Below are positions 1 through 7,984 of a DNA stretch of 41,609 bases, piece by piece. Below the pieces are notes generated by a model, which was given only the letters and a program-made list of their open reading frames with translations, ran no database searches and had not been told where the DNA came from. The stretch's first letter is position 1. Every line of letters starts with the position of its first letter. The DNA lies in NCBI GenBank assembly GCA_018396565.1, contig JAGTQO010000004.1:1-41609 (forward strand). Direction: 5' to 3'. Source of the DNA: Candidatus Bathyarchaeota archaeon (lineage in GTDB: Archaea > Thermoproteota > Bathyarchaeia > 40CM-2-53-6 > RBG-13-38-9). Both the position numbers and the translations under genes were made by a program.

Positions 1-631
1 AGGGCATCCCTATCCCATACAGGTTCAATAGCTGGTTCAGAGAGCGTCGTCGACGCAGGTTTGAGGTAGGCTTGTATGCTCAGGGTGAATGATGTTGACG
101 ATATCTTCAACGCAGCCATAGCACTGATGAACCAGCCTCTGCCGAAAGGGGATAGAGTAGGAATAATCAGCAATGCAGGTGGGTTGGCGGTCTTGGTGTC
201 AGACTGGTGCAGTAAGTTCGGCCTACAGATTCGTGTTGCCAAGTGAAGTTCAGAGAAAAATCAAAAATTTTCTGCCACCAATAGCTTCAACTTCAAACCC
301 TATAGATATGACTGGTGGGGCTGACTATGAATGTTACAGGAACGTGCTTGATACGATTCTGGCTGAGGACACGATAGATTCTGTAATATGCATATTCGTC
401 TCCCAAGGATTGGTTACGGCTGCGCAGCCTGCTAGGGCGGTCGTAGAAGTAGCTGACAGATACAGTAAACCTGTCCTAGCATTTTGGATGGGTGAGAGGA
501 GTACGAGGGAGGCCGTTGAAATTTTGAGGAGAGGCCGGATCCCATGTTATCCGTCACCCTCGAGGGTTGCCATGGCTGCGTCAACCATCGTATCTTATAG
601 CAGACTCAAGAAAACCCTAAATCAAACTTAA
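1..631 (+). pseudogene. ADP-forming acyl-CoA synthetase alpha, decayed and 5'-truncated
   Basis: This is the C-terminal part of an ADP-forming acetyl/acyl-CoA synthetase alpha subunit; the 5' part lies outside the window. Frame 1 encodes the SHTGS phosphohistidine-region motif and a stretch ending in AGGLAVLVSDW, but carries an in-frame TAG at 67-69, where relatives have a Gln-like position, and a TGA at 244-246. Homology continues one base over, from about 236 (LPSEVQRKIKNFLPP, then SNPIDMTGG), to a TAA at 629-631, so a +1 shift lies near 230-245. One nonsense codon plus one frameshift suggest a decayed paralogue of the intact copy at 8359-9750. Two assembly errors in a low-coverage contig end are the alternative. 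TAG serves as the ordinary stop of many neighbouring genes, so recoding is unlikely. Confidence 0.75.
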
Positions 632-704
632 TATCCTCTCCTAGGAGACATCCCAATAACATCCATGGCCAGTTTGATTAGAACATCTTGATCAGTTGAT
701 CTCT

Positions 705-1925
705 ATGGGCTTGGAGTCTGCTGCTGAACAGCAACCGCTGGAGAACTATAGATGGTTGATGCTCTCCTTTGCATGGTTGATATACTTCTGTTTCGGCCTG
801 ATATGTTTCTCTATCGCGCCTCTTGTGACTCCTGTGATGAGTGAGCTCAAGCTTACCTATACGCAGGTTGGAGTCGCGGCCGGCGCTTGGCCCCTCATCT
901 ACATCGCCTCAGCCTATCCTGAAGGTTTACTGATAGATAAACTAGGTCTATGGAGGTCCCTGTTCCTGGGCTTGATCGTGATATCAGCGTCTAGTATGCT
1001 AAGGGCGCTGGCCTTCGACTTTCCAAGTCTATTCGGCTCAATAGCCATATTCGGTTTTGGAGCACCGATGGTCTCTGTTGGCCTACCGAAACTTGTGGCC
1101 ACATGGTTCACTGGTCGGGAGAGGGGAACCGCCTCAGGAATATATTTTACAGGCGTATCTTCTGGAACAGCCTTCTCCCTTGGTGCAACCAACAGTCTGA
1201 TCCTCCCATATCTTGGAAGTTGGAGGAGCTGTTTCCTCCTATACGGTTCAGTAGCCCTGGCTACTTCGGTTCTTTGGCTCCTCCTAGGTAGATCGTCTCA
1301 CAAGAATATGCGGAGTCCAACTGTCAGGGGGCGCGGGGTCTGGGGCGGAGTCTCCGAGCTTCTGAAGTATAGGGACCTATGGTTGGTAATCATCATAGGT
1401 TCAACGACATTCATAGTCGCTCACGGCCTCAACAACTGGTTGCCTAAAATTTTGGAGTCATACTATCTCCAAGCAGCAACTGCTGGATTGCTGGCTGCGA
1501 TCTTCAGTCTATGCAGGATAGTCGGTAGTCTAGGCATCCCAAAGGTCTCTTACATGTTCGGATCGAGGAAATTGGTGGTCTCATCAACCCTGCTGATGGT
1601 AGCTATCTCAATACTGCTTGTGGCGGCTGGTGGAGGTTTATGGGTGATTCTTGGAATAGCTGCATGCGGTATCGGTGTCGGAGCTTTGCCCCCACTCCTT
1701 CTCACCATTCTGATGGATATGCCAGAGGTAGGTTCGAGGAGAATGGGTTCGGCCGGGGGACTATACTTTTCATTTGGGGAAGTGGGTGGGGTTCTCGGGC
1801 CCATCCTCATAGGATTCTTCAGGGACCTCACAGGCTCATTTCTTACAGGTTTATTGACGGTGACGTCACTTATAACATTCATGTTTATACTGAGCCTCTT
1901 CATGAGGAACCCCCCTTCTCCCTGA
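705..1925 (+). CDS. MFS transporter (CynX/NimT-like)
   Basis: This is a major facilitator superfamily permease of about 406 residues with twelve hydrophobic segments, placed in the cytoplasmic membrane. The first helix (LSFAWLIYFCFGLICF) starts about 20 residues in. The loop between helices 2 and 3 carries the MFS signature as GLLIDKLGLWRS. A charged central loop (residues about 195-220) splits the two six-helix halves. Substrate is unknown; the overall look resembles the CynX/NimT/oxalate-type carriers of organic anions. ATG 705 is chosen; an in-frame TTG at 696 would add three residues. It follows the decayed acyl-CoA synthetase by 73 bases and ends before a convergent DUF711 gene. Confidence 0.8.
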   Translation: MGLESAAEQQPLENYRWLMLSFAWLIYFCFGLICFSIAPLVTPVMSELKLTYTQVGVAAGAWPLIYIASAYPEGLLIDKLGLWRSLFLGLIVISASSMLRALAFDFPSLFGSIAIFGFGAPMVSVGLPKLVATWFTGRERGTASGIYFTGVSSGTAFSLGATNSLILPYLGSWRSCFLLYGSVALATSVLWLLLGRSSHKNMRSPTVRGRGVWGGVSELLKYRDLWLVIIIGSTTFIVAHGLNNWLPKILESYYLQAATAGLLAAIFSLCRIVGSLGIPKVSYMFGSRKLVVSSTLLMVAISILLVAAGGGLWVILGIAACGIGVGALPPLLLTILMDMPEVGSRRMGSAGGLYFSFGEVGGVLGPILIGFFRDLTGSFLTGLLTVTSLITFMFILSLFMRNPPSP

Positions 1926-2016
1926 TCTTATTCTTGAAGGCGAGGTTTATGATGTGGTGGTCGATCAATAGATGTACCAAGTCATGTGCTCGGTAACATT
2001 AGACCTCATCTACCTC

Positions 2017-3240
2017 TCATAGAAACTCGAAGTTCAAAGCAGATTTCAACATCTTCCCTCTTAAAGATCGATTCCTTACCGCCATTATCTTTGTGTTATG
2101 GAAGAAGTGGTAATTGAACTTGGTTCTCTGTCCCCCCCTCTTTCTTGGTATTGGGACGAGCCTAGCGATGAGGGGTTTATCCAAGATCAAGGCTAGGGCT
2201 GACATATCCAGCATGATCGACGCTACCTCCCTCTCCGATACGTCTCCTGGGATCGGTATCATGTCTGGACCACAGCCGCAGACTGAAGAATATAGTAATA
2301 GACTGTCCACACTCAGAAAACCTTCATCGTTGCTACGGGCTAAATATCTGTCTTCGAGAACAGGATACATAACCCCTGTGAAACCTACTGTTCGAATTGG
2401 TAGATCTCTCTCCAAACACTTCAAAATATTTGTTAGGTACGATGTTAGGAAGAGTGTTCCATTCACACCGAAAGTCTCGGCTCCCAAATATTCAACGGCC
2501 CTGCCTATCGACTGGCTCTCCGTAGGATACGGGGCCAAGGACAGGTCGATCCCATAATACTTCACACCACTCTCAGACTCAACCTCACTTGCGATACTGT
2601 CTATCTTCTCAAGCTCCGTAGACAAGGCCTTACGGATCCTATCCCTAATCTCCGTCAAATCTCCTCCGGCCCTGACGCTGTCAATTACCAGATCTATGGC
2701 TTCGAGTCCTATTGAGAATCCGTTCTCACCCCTATGCCATGAGTATGGGAAGAAGGCACCGTTAGGCTTCACGTTTGCGCTGACGCAGAACCTGAAGTTG
2801 TCGAATCCGTCACTCCTTAACCTAGAGATCTTCAAAACCTGCCTCGCACATTCAAGGATCACCTCGAAGTTGATTCTGCCTCCCCGGGTTGCTATCACAT
2901 TAGAGAAGGCTATCTCCGAGCTACGCATGATCGTCGGCAGTGTCTTGACGAATCTTAGGTGTGTAGTATCATAGCACTCTCCTATAGGGATGCAGAACCA
3001 GTCTACCCCCCCACTCCTGCAAAGTCGGTCGACCTCTTTCACAAGTCGACCTACCCCCTCAGGATTCAAACCATCTATCTCGATGAGGGGCTGTGTGCAC
3101 AATCTTGTTGTTCTCACTTTCGGATATCTGTCTGTAAGCCTCCTTCTGACTGTGGCCACTATTCCAGCAGCCTTACGTATAGTCTCCTCGTTACTATCCT
3201 TTCGAAGATTGAAGCCGACAGTTATGGATCTTAGATTCAT
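2017..3240 (-). CDS. DUF711 (UPF0210/PFL-like) family protein
   Basis: The protein is about 407 residues and matches the DUF711 family, distant relatives of glycyl-radical-type alpha/beta barrel proteins with no settled function. Recognisable pieces are the N-terminal strand RSITVGF, the TTRLCTQPL segment, SVDSLLLYSSVCGCGPDMIPIPG near residue 310, and a C-terminal basic tail. The SVCGCGPDM stretch with paired cysteines and the Gly-rich surroundings is family-typical. ATG 3240 is chosen over ATG 3273 because an AT-rich TATA-like element (3277-3290 on the minus strand) would lie almost on top of the upstream start but gives a leader of about 20 bases to 3240. Its neighbours give no functional hint. 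Confidence 0.75.
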   Translation of the reverse strand: MNLRSITVGFNLRKDSNEETIRKAAGIVATVRRRLTDRYPKVRTTRLCTQPLIEIDGLNPEGVGRLVKEVDRLCRSGGVDWFCIPIGECYDTTHLRFVKTLPTIMRSSEIAFSNVIATRGGRINFEVILECARQVLKISRLRSDGFDNFRFCVSANVKPNGAFFPYSWHRGENGFSIGLEAIDLVIDSVRAGGDLTEIRDRIRKALSTELEKIDSIASEVESESGVKYYGIDLSLAPYPTESQSIGRAVEYLGAETFGVNGTLFLTSYLTNILKCLERDLPIRTVGFTGVMYPVLEDRYLARSNDEGFLSVDSLLLYSSVCGCGPDMIPIPGDVSEREVASIMLDMSALALILDKPLIARLVPIPRKRGGQRTKFNYHFFHNTKIMAVRNRSLRGKMLKSALNFEFL

Positions 3241-3579
3241 AAATACCGATTCTATTTGGAAGGCTAAAAACATTAGCTAAAAGTTTAATGGAGTGACAGA
3301 CATGAACCTCCCCAACCTTTGCCTTAATGATGTGCTGAATACTTGACGCTGCTCAATTTCCAATCTCAAATCTGTGAGAGAACCTGAGGAGCAGTTGGTG
3401 GGGTGACTCTTCCCACTCAAAATATAATCATCAGTAGTTTATCTAAGCTGATGAGACTCTGCTTATAGGCAACTCTCAACGTGTAATATCAGTGGGCTGC
3501 AAATAGGGTATATGCCTTGATTTCAAGTTTGACCTTAAGGTTGATGTAAATCTTGTTCAAACTGAAGAGCATCGAGGTC
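3241..3579. other. Intergenic region with DUF711 promoter; no gene seen
   Basis: No coding or RNA gene is recognised in these 339 bases. The left end holds a likely minus-strand TATA element for the DUF711 gene (3277-3290). A short GTGGG/CCCAC hairpin with a 9-base loop lies near 3397-3417. A 7-bp inverted repeat (AGTTTGA/TCAAACT, about 3526-3562) lies just past the stop of the minus-strand PDCD5-like gene and could help end its transcript. C-box-like and D-box-like words occur but are not spaced as a C/D guide RNA. Confidence 0.45.
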
Positions 3580-3975
3580 CTACTCCTCTTTCAGCTTCTC
3601 AGATATTGACTTCAACCTCCCACCCTCAAGAATTCTTATCTTCACATCGAATCTCGGCTTCAACCCTAGGGTTCTGAGTATGTAGAGGAGTTGACCCTCA
3701 TCCAGAGCCTCGCTTATCTCCCCCCTGAGCACCATGCGGGCGAGACCGTCCTCAAGCCTCTTCATGACTTGGGGGTACTGTCTGCAGGCTACATCCCAAA
3801 CCTCCTCCGCCCTGCCGACAAATATTTTCTTTAAGACTTCCCTCGAATCGATCTTCTTTATACCCGCCTCTAAACCAACCCTTCTATCTTCTTCAATCTT
3901 CTTTGCTAGAAGTCTCCTCTGCATCTCCAATAGTTTACGCTTCTTGAGGAGATCCAGATCAGTATCCTCAGACAT
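3580..3975 (-). CDS. Divergent PDCD5-like (TFAR19-related) DNA-binding protein
   Basis: This is a small basic protein of 131 residues laid out like archaeal PDCD5/TFAR19: an N-terminal helix rich in basic and Leu residues (LLKKRKLLEMQRRLLAKK), a central three-helix core in which a long helix reaches QYPQVMKRLEDGLARMVLRGEI, then a segment matching the family's D(E/G)xL...L helix (ALDEGQLLYILRTL), and a Lys-rich tail with strand FDVKIRIL. The canonical PDCD5 gene of this genome lies at 7471-7815, so this would be a second, strongly diverged member. Inferred role: double-stranded DNA binding. Family membership rests on pattern, not a clear identity match. It is 63 bases downstream of the reductive-dehalogenase-like gene on the same strand. 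Confidence 0.55.
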   Translation of the reverse strand: MSEDTDLDLLKKRKLLEMQRRLLAKKIEEDRRVGLEAGIKKIDSREVLKKIFVGRAEEVWDVACRQYPQVMKRLEDGLARMVLRGEISEALDEGQLLYILRTLGLKPRFDVKIRILEGGRLKSISEKLKEE

Positions 3976-4038
3976 TTAGTCACTCGCCCTTGACTATCAA
4001 CAGAGTTGGTTTGATGGTTAAAAACATATTTTCAAAGA

Positions 4039-5502
4039 TCAAACGGTTGGAATATTACGTTTTCTCACCATCTCGTATATCTCGTTACACCACCATCTTT
4101 CAGGATTTATCTCTTCACCATCCGAAACCTCATCTAAATGTAGTAGTATGCGTCTGAGGGTTTTTCCTCCCCTTGCCGTAAGTCGCTTCCACAAAATTCT
4201 TGTGGTTGAGTTGAGTCTACTCCATGGGCAGACGCTGATGCATACTCCGCAGTTCGTCCCTCCAACAGCGAAGTAAGCTCTGCACCTCTCCTGATTATTT
4301 ATCCACCTGAGAGGTCCAACACTCTCTGAGATAGTCGGGGCGTCGACGTCATTCTTCTCAAGTCCTACGGTTCTCGGACCATGTGGAATCGCCTGGGCTG
4401 GACAGCGCCTTGAGCATTTTCTGCATTCCTCACAGAAATCGTGGATACCGAATGTTACGGGTCTATCTGTGGCGAGGGGGAGGTCAGTTATCACCTTTGC
4501 TAGCCTGATCCTTGGACCATACTCTGGACTGATTAGGCATCCACCTATCCTCCCATCCTCACCCAGACCTGCGTCTATAGCTATTGGAACATTCAAAGCA
4601 GTATCGTTGGAACTTGGTATGGCATTGTATCCCAATCCTCGGATAAACTCTGCAAGGGATGCTACTGTCTGTATTATGGTTCTGTATCCGTACATTAGTG
4701 TCCCAGCGAAAGCAACCGCTGTAGGTGCTGTTCTGATAGACTCGTAATCCATCTCAAACCCCAGCGATATAGCGTACCTCATCTCTTTCGGTATAACTTG
4801 GGTTCCGTCCTCGAGCTGGGTGGGTTCAACATAATCTTCATAACCTGACTCATCTGAGAAAACTATGGGTGGGTTTCTATGGGGTGAAGCCCTGTTATCG
4901 TACCAGTGTGAGTATACCCACCTCCTATCAAGTGTCGTAATCCTCACGATGGATGCTCCGAACCACATGGCAACCTTCTTGATCAGCCTGGACATCTTTG
5001 TTTCATCGGTAACCTCAAATCTCTCGGCTCCAACGCATCTGTATGTGGGTGTCCTCAAAGGGGTCCAAGATAAGAATCCCGAGTTAGGATAGTTGATGTC
5101 TGTACCGAAGCTTCTCGCCATCGTATATGCTGCATCTGCTAAGGCGTAGTCGAGTATAGTGTAGCCGGCTACACCTCTGGCTGCGAGTTTTTTCATATTC
5201 TCCTCTTGAATATCAAGCTTCTCTCTCAAGGCTTCATCCCAAAAAGGTCTTCCTATGGTGAGGTTATACTTCTGGTTGAACCTGGTGTATCCACTTTTAA
5301 CCTTATATGTTGGTTTATCCAATTCCTCGACGCCGATGAACCTCCTTAATGATCTCTGGAGGTTCAGGGTCCTATCGAAATGCCTCAACTTAGAATCTAG
5401 CGTCAACATGCTGGATTCTCTCCTAAGGATCTTCGATCCCAATAACCCGGCATACAATACATTAAATGTAAAATCCACCTCACCTATTCTGAACAACCTC
5501 AT
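4039..5502 (-). CDS. Reductive dehalogenase (RdhA)-like cobalamin/Fe-S protein
   Basis: The protein (487 residues) matches the RdhA family of corrinoid- and Fe-S-dependent reductive dehalogenases. Residues 290-345 carry the core GYNAIP, AIDAGLGEDGR and ISPEYGPRIRLAKVITDLPL stretches. Two ferredoxin-type clusters follow: CEECRKCSRRCP (C357, C360, C363, C367) and C407 with CGVCISVCPW (C418, C421, C425). The related queuosine enzyme QueG lacks the PEYGP/VITDLPL pattern in this form. No twin-arginine signal, membrane segment or rdhB anchor gene is seen, so it is predicted to be cytoplasmic. The substrate is unknown; a role other than organohalide respiration is quite possible. Its start overlaps the 3' end of the Nep1 gene by 23 bases, implying co-transcription. 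Confidence 0.8.
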   Translation of the reverse strand: MRLFRIGEVDFTFNVLYAGLLGSKILRRESSMLTLDSKLRHFDRTLNLQRSLRRFIGVEELDKPTYKVKSGYTRFNQKYNLTIGRPFWDEALREKLDIQEENMKKLAARGVAGYTILDYALADAAYTMARSFGTDINYPNSGFLSWTPLRTPTYRCVGAERFEVTDETKMSRLIKKVAMWFGASIVRITTLDRRWVYSHWYDNRASPHRNPPIVFSDESGYEDYVEPTQLEDGTQVIPKEMRYAISLGFEMDYESIRTAPTAVAFAGTLMYGYRTIIQTVASLAEFIRGLGYNAIPSSNDTALNVPIAIDAGLGEDGRIGGCLISPEYGPRIRLAKVITDLPLATDRPVTFGIHDFCEECRKCSRRCPAQAIPHGPRTVGLEKNDVDAPTISESVGPLRWINNQERCRAYFAVGGTNCGVCISVCPWSRLNSTTRILWKRLTARGGKTLRRILLHLDEVSDGEEINPERWWCNEIYEMVRKRNIPTV

Positions 5503-6184
5503 CAGCTCCGGTTACATCTATATATGCAAATATTAGCCAGGAAGTCACTGTCCAGCTGTCGAGTCCCGAACTGTATATTCTGAATGTCTTATCTAGGAGG
5601 CTGATGGTTTCCTTGGAGAAGTGGCCTCTGGGGAAACCCCCTACTAGAACAGCCGGCCTATCATGGCTCGCAATCAAACCTACAACATCTTTGATCCCTC
5701 TACTCTCTCCCCTCATCGATATCTCAACCTTCAATGTTGGATCTATGTTTCTGAGCAGCTCTTCAACCCCCATTCCTCTGATTTTCATTAAAGGTTCACC
5801 CTCTGGAGGTACCTGGCCAAACTCGTATAGTTGCTCCATTAAACCTTTGAATCTCTCGCTGTTTCTGGGAACTCTTACTTTTGGAGAGATGAATATGACT
5901 TCGTCATTTCTTGTATGTATATAGATCTTCAAGTTTCCAGTCAAGTTTAGGGGTGAGCTCAAGGCTGTCAGTAAGGTGATATGTATTATGTCTGGTCTAC
6001 CCCTTCTATGGGCATCCCTTAACCCCGCCATCGCTTGATGGTGGTAGGACCTGTCGAGTATGAGCTGCTCAGGCCTCTTACACCGCTTCCTAGCGTCCTT
6101 CACGATCGAAGGGTGATCTAATATCTCCCTTGGAACAGGCTCCAAAGCAGATTCGGCGAGAACTATGAATAGCAAGTCTGCCAC
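5480..6184 (-). CDS. nep1: Nep1/Emg1 rRNA pseudouridine-N1 methyltransferase
   Basis: Nep1 is a SPOUT-class methyltransferase that N1-methylates a pseudouridine of 16S rRNA and assists small-subunit assembly. At 234 residues the length is normal. Family motifs are clear: LAESALEPVP at the N-terminus, the LDRSYHHQAM segment, GRPDIIHITLLTALSSPLN, and the knotted SAM-binding region around VLVGGFPRGHFS with the C-terminal WTVTSWL. Translation starts at GTG 6184. It is the first gene of a minus-strand transcript continuing into the reductive-dehalogenase-like gene, and is divergent from the RNase P subunit gene 45 bases away. Confidence 0.93.
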   Translation of the reverse strand: MADLLFIVLAESALEPVPREILDHPSIVKDARKRCKRPEQLILDRSYHHQAMAGLRDAHRRGRPDIIHITLLTALSSPLNLTGNLKIYIHTRNDEVIFISPKVRVPRNSERFKGLMEQLYEFGQVPPEGEPLMKIRGMGVEELLRNIDPTLKVEISMRGESRGIKDVVGLIASHDRPAVLVGGFPRGHFSKETISLLDKTFRIYSSGLDSWTVTSWLIFAYIDVTGADEVVQNR

Positions 6185-6229
6185 GAAGATTTAACTCTTA
6201 AGAATCATAATTTAAATTGGGATGGTCCC

Positions 6230-6574
6230 ATGGCGAGGATCAGTAGCCGTTATAAGGAGCTGGCCTCAGAGAGAATAGAGAGACTCTTCGAGTTGGCTGG
6301 AGAATGTTTCAAGGAGAACCCCCACCTCGCGGACAGATATGTGGAGCTTGCGAGAAAGATAGGGATGAAGTGTCGGGTAAGGATTCCAAAACACCTGAAG
6401 ATGCGTTTCTGCAAGGGGTGCGGTTCATACCTTGTTTTCGGAGTCAACTCAAGGGTTAGGACAAGACCTGAAGGGGATGGGAGGGTTGTTGTTACATGTC
6501 TAAAATGCGGGGTGGTCAAAAGATATCCGATGTTAAGGGAGAAGGCCCATCGAAGAAAAAGTTTCGGAGACTGA
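6230..6574 (+). CDS. rnp4: RNase P protein component 4 (Rpp21/Rpr2)
   Basis: This is the zinc-ribbon protein of archaeal RNase P, which trims the 5' leader of pre-tRNA together with the RNA subunit and its partner Rpp29. The 114 residues start with two basic helices (ISSRYKELASERIERLFELA) and continue into a zinc ribbon with CKGCG and CLKCG pairs, as in Rpr2/Rpp21. The start ATG 6230 follows an AT-rich element shared with the divergent nep1 promoter. Its last 79 bases, which include the second zinc Cys pair, are also read in another frame as the start of the YhbY gene. Confidence 0.92.
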   Translation: MARISSRYKELASERIERLFELAGECFKENPHLADRYVELARKIGMKCRVRIPKHLKMRFCKGCGSYLVFGVNSRVRTRPEGDGRVVVTCLKCGVVKRYPMLREKAHRRKSFGD

Positions 6575-6834
6575 GTGAAAGATCCGCTTCCGCCAAGCCT
6601 AAGATCTGGGTCGGTAAGGCCGGTCTTACAGATGAGTTTATCACACAGCTTAAGAAGCAGCTTAAGGTCGATAAACTTGTTAAGGTGAAAGTTCAAAAGA
6701 GTTTCGCTTCGGTACATGGGATGAATGAGATCACCGGGGCGGCTGCCGCCGCGACAGGAGCGTACGTCATCGATGTGAGGGGTAGGACATTCACCCTTTA
6801 CAGGGAGAAGGACGATGTGTCTGAAACTTCTTGA
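6496..6834 (+). CDS. YhbY/CRM-domain RNA-binding protein
   Basis: This is a small CRM (CRS1-YhbY) domain protein, associated with pre-ribosomal particles in bacteria and archaea. After a basic leader of about 33 residues the domain runs through KIWVGKAGLTDEFI, KLVKVKVQKSF, and the TGAYVIDVRGRTFTLYR end. The GxxG-like loop of canonical YhbY is poorly preserved here. No start codon exists between the overlap and the domain core, so ATG 6496 or 6505 must be used, which makes the 70-79-base overlap with the RNase P gene genuine. The gene probably shares that gene's transcript. Confidence 0.88.
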   Translation: MSKMRGGQKISDVKGEGPSKKKFRRLSERSASAKPKIWVGKAGLTDEFITQLKKQLKVDKLVKVKVQKSFASVHGMNEITGAAAAATGAYVIDVRGRTFTLYREKDDVSETS

Positions 6835-6940
6835 CGATGTCTGTTTTTAGCCTTCATTTGAGTGAGCATTTTGGAAATAGAATATTTGAAATCGTTAGGT
6901 TAACATATATATTACAGGTTAAACCTTTACCCTACTTAAT

Positions 6941-6958
6941 TCTACGAAAACTTATATT
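6941..6958 (+). promoter_or_regulatory. Promoter of the S19e-PDCD5-L39e-L31e operon
   Basis: A purine-rich BRE-like CGAAAA followed by a TATA box (CTTATATT, 6951-6958) lies 65 bases before the S19e start, in a 181-base gap of low GC. A second AT-rich run (ACATATATATTA, near 6904-6915) is an alternative. A ribosome-binding stretch AAAAGGGGCG directly precedes ATG 7016. Confidence 0.5.
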
Positions 6959-7015
6959 GTGCGTTTCAGTCAAGTGGTTAAAGTCAAACTGAAATATTGA
7001 TGAAGAAAAGGGGCG

Positions 7016-7468
7016 ATGCATTACTTGCCGACACCTTTCGATGTTCCGGCAGACGAGATGATCAAAAGGCTGGCCACATACCTCAAGGAGAATATAGGCG
7101 AGGTCACACCGCCGGCTTGGTCCCTCACATCGAAGACCGGATCACATACTGAACATCCTCCACAAGACCCTGATTGGTGGTACACAAGGTGCGCCTCTAT
7201 CCTACGTAAACTCTACATTCACGGCCCCACAGGAGTATCTAGGTTAAGGTCTGAGTATGGTGGGCGGAAGAGGCGTGGAACAAGAAGAGAACATGTTAGG
7301 CGTGGAGGTGGATCATCTGTTAGGGAGCCTCTCCAGCAATTGGAGAGAGCGAAATTGGTGGCAAAGGTTAACAAGAAGGGTCGTGGACTCACAAGTGAAG
7401 GCGTGAGTTTACTGAACAGGATCGCTGCGGAGATATTGAAAGAGAGTAAGGTTGAAGGTGGAAGGTGA
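7016..7468 (+). CDS. rps19e: Ribosomal protein S19e
   Basis: This is a small-subunit ribosomal protein shared by archaea and eukaryotes. At 150 residues it has the normal size. Family signatures are WWYTRCASILRKLY, HGPTGVSRLRSEYGGRK, and the C-terminal winged-helix segment LQQLERAKLV followed by GRGLTSEGVSLLNRIA. It opens the conserved archaeal cluster S19e-PDCD5-L39e-L31e; the stop is 2 bases before the PDCD5 ATG used here. Confidence 0.96.
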   Translation: MHYLPTPFDVPADEMIKRLATYLKENIGEVTPPAWSLTSKTGSHTEHPPQDPDWWYTRCASILRKLYIHGPTGVSRLRSEYGGRKRRGTRREHVRRGGGSSVREPLQQLERAKLVAKVNKKGRGLTSEGVSLLNRIAAEILKESKVEGGR

Positions 7469-7470
7469 GG

Positions 7471-7815
7471 ATGAGTATCGGCGAGCCAACGGATGAGGAG
7501 CTTGAGCTTATCCGTAGAAGGAAACTCTCTGAACTTCAACGTGCCATGGCTGATGAGCAGAAGGCTGAGAGATTACAGAGTCAACTTGAGGCTCAGAAGC
7601 AAAGTATTCTCAGGGTGATACTTACACCTGAGGCTAGGCAGAGGTTGACGAACATAAAAATGGTGAGGCCTGAGTTTGCTGAGCAGATTGAACTCCAGCT
7701 TATCCAGCTCGCCCAGGCTGGGAGGATCCGTGTTCCACTGACTGACGAGCAGCTTAAGGAGACGCTGAGGAGGATCCAAAGCCAGAGGAGAGAGATTAAG
7801 ATAAGGAGGATCTAG
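7471..7815 (+). CDS. PDCD5 (TFAR19) DNA-binding protein
   Basis: This is the canonical archaeal PDCD5 homologue, a small three-helix-bundle protein that binds double-stranded DNA. The order is typical: EELELIRRRKLSELQR, a Gln/Glu-rich linker, ILTPEARQRLTNIKMVRPE, LQLIQLAQAGRI, and the basic tail ending KIRRI. ATG 7471 is preferred over the in-frame GTG at 7465, which overlaps the S19e stop. The gene continues without a real gap into L39e. A second, much more diverged family member lies at 3580-3975. Confidence 0.95.
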   Translation: MSIGEPTDEELELIRRRKLSELQRAMADEQKAERLQSQLEAQKQSILRVILTPEARQRLTNIKMVRPEFAEQIELQLIQLAQAGRIRVPLTDEQLKETLRRIQSQRREIKIRRI

Positions 7816-7817
7816 AT

Positions 7818-7973
7818 TTGGCCAGAAATAAGCCGGTATCGAAGAAGAGGAGGTTAGGTCGGGCCCATAAGAGGAGCAGACCTGTACCGACATGGGTTGT
7901 CGCTAAAACTCGTGGAAAGGTGAGGGCTACCTCCAGGAGGAGGCATTGGAGAAGAAGCAAACTAAAGATTTAG
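7818..7973 (+). CDS. rpl39e: Ribosomal protein L39e
   Basis: This short ORF encodes the 51-residue, very basic large-subunit protein that lines the peptide exit tunnel. The product starts ARNKPVSKKRRLGRAHKR and ends with RRHWRRSKLKI, as expected for L39e. It uses a TTG start at 7818, three bases after the PDCD5 stop, with a strong AAGGAGGATC ribosome-binding site inside the end of the PDCD5 gene. L31e follows 11 bases later. Confidence 0.95.
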   Translation: MARNKPVSKKRRLGRAHKRSRPVPTWVVAKTRGKVRATSRRRHWRRSKLKI

Positions 7974-7984
7974 GGTGAGAATCC

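Noticed and set aside
67..69. In-frame TAG codons (67-69, 12618-12620, 23456-23458) as pyrrolysine or other recoding
   Set aside because: TAG is the normal stop of many genes in the window (canonical PDCD5, the PDCD5-like gene, L39e, aIF1A, MetRS), and the TAG at 12618-12620 is next to a TGA. No pyl genes are visible.
4039..5502. Calling the Fe-S protein epoxyqueuosine reductase (QueG)
   Set aside because: The PEYGP and VITDLPL segments before the first cluster and the second-cluster spacing fit RdhA better, although both are B12 enzymes of one superfamily.
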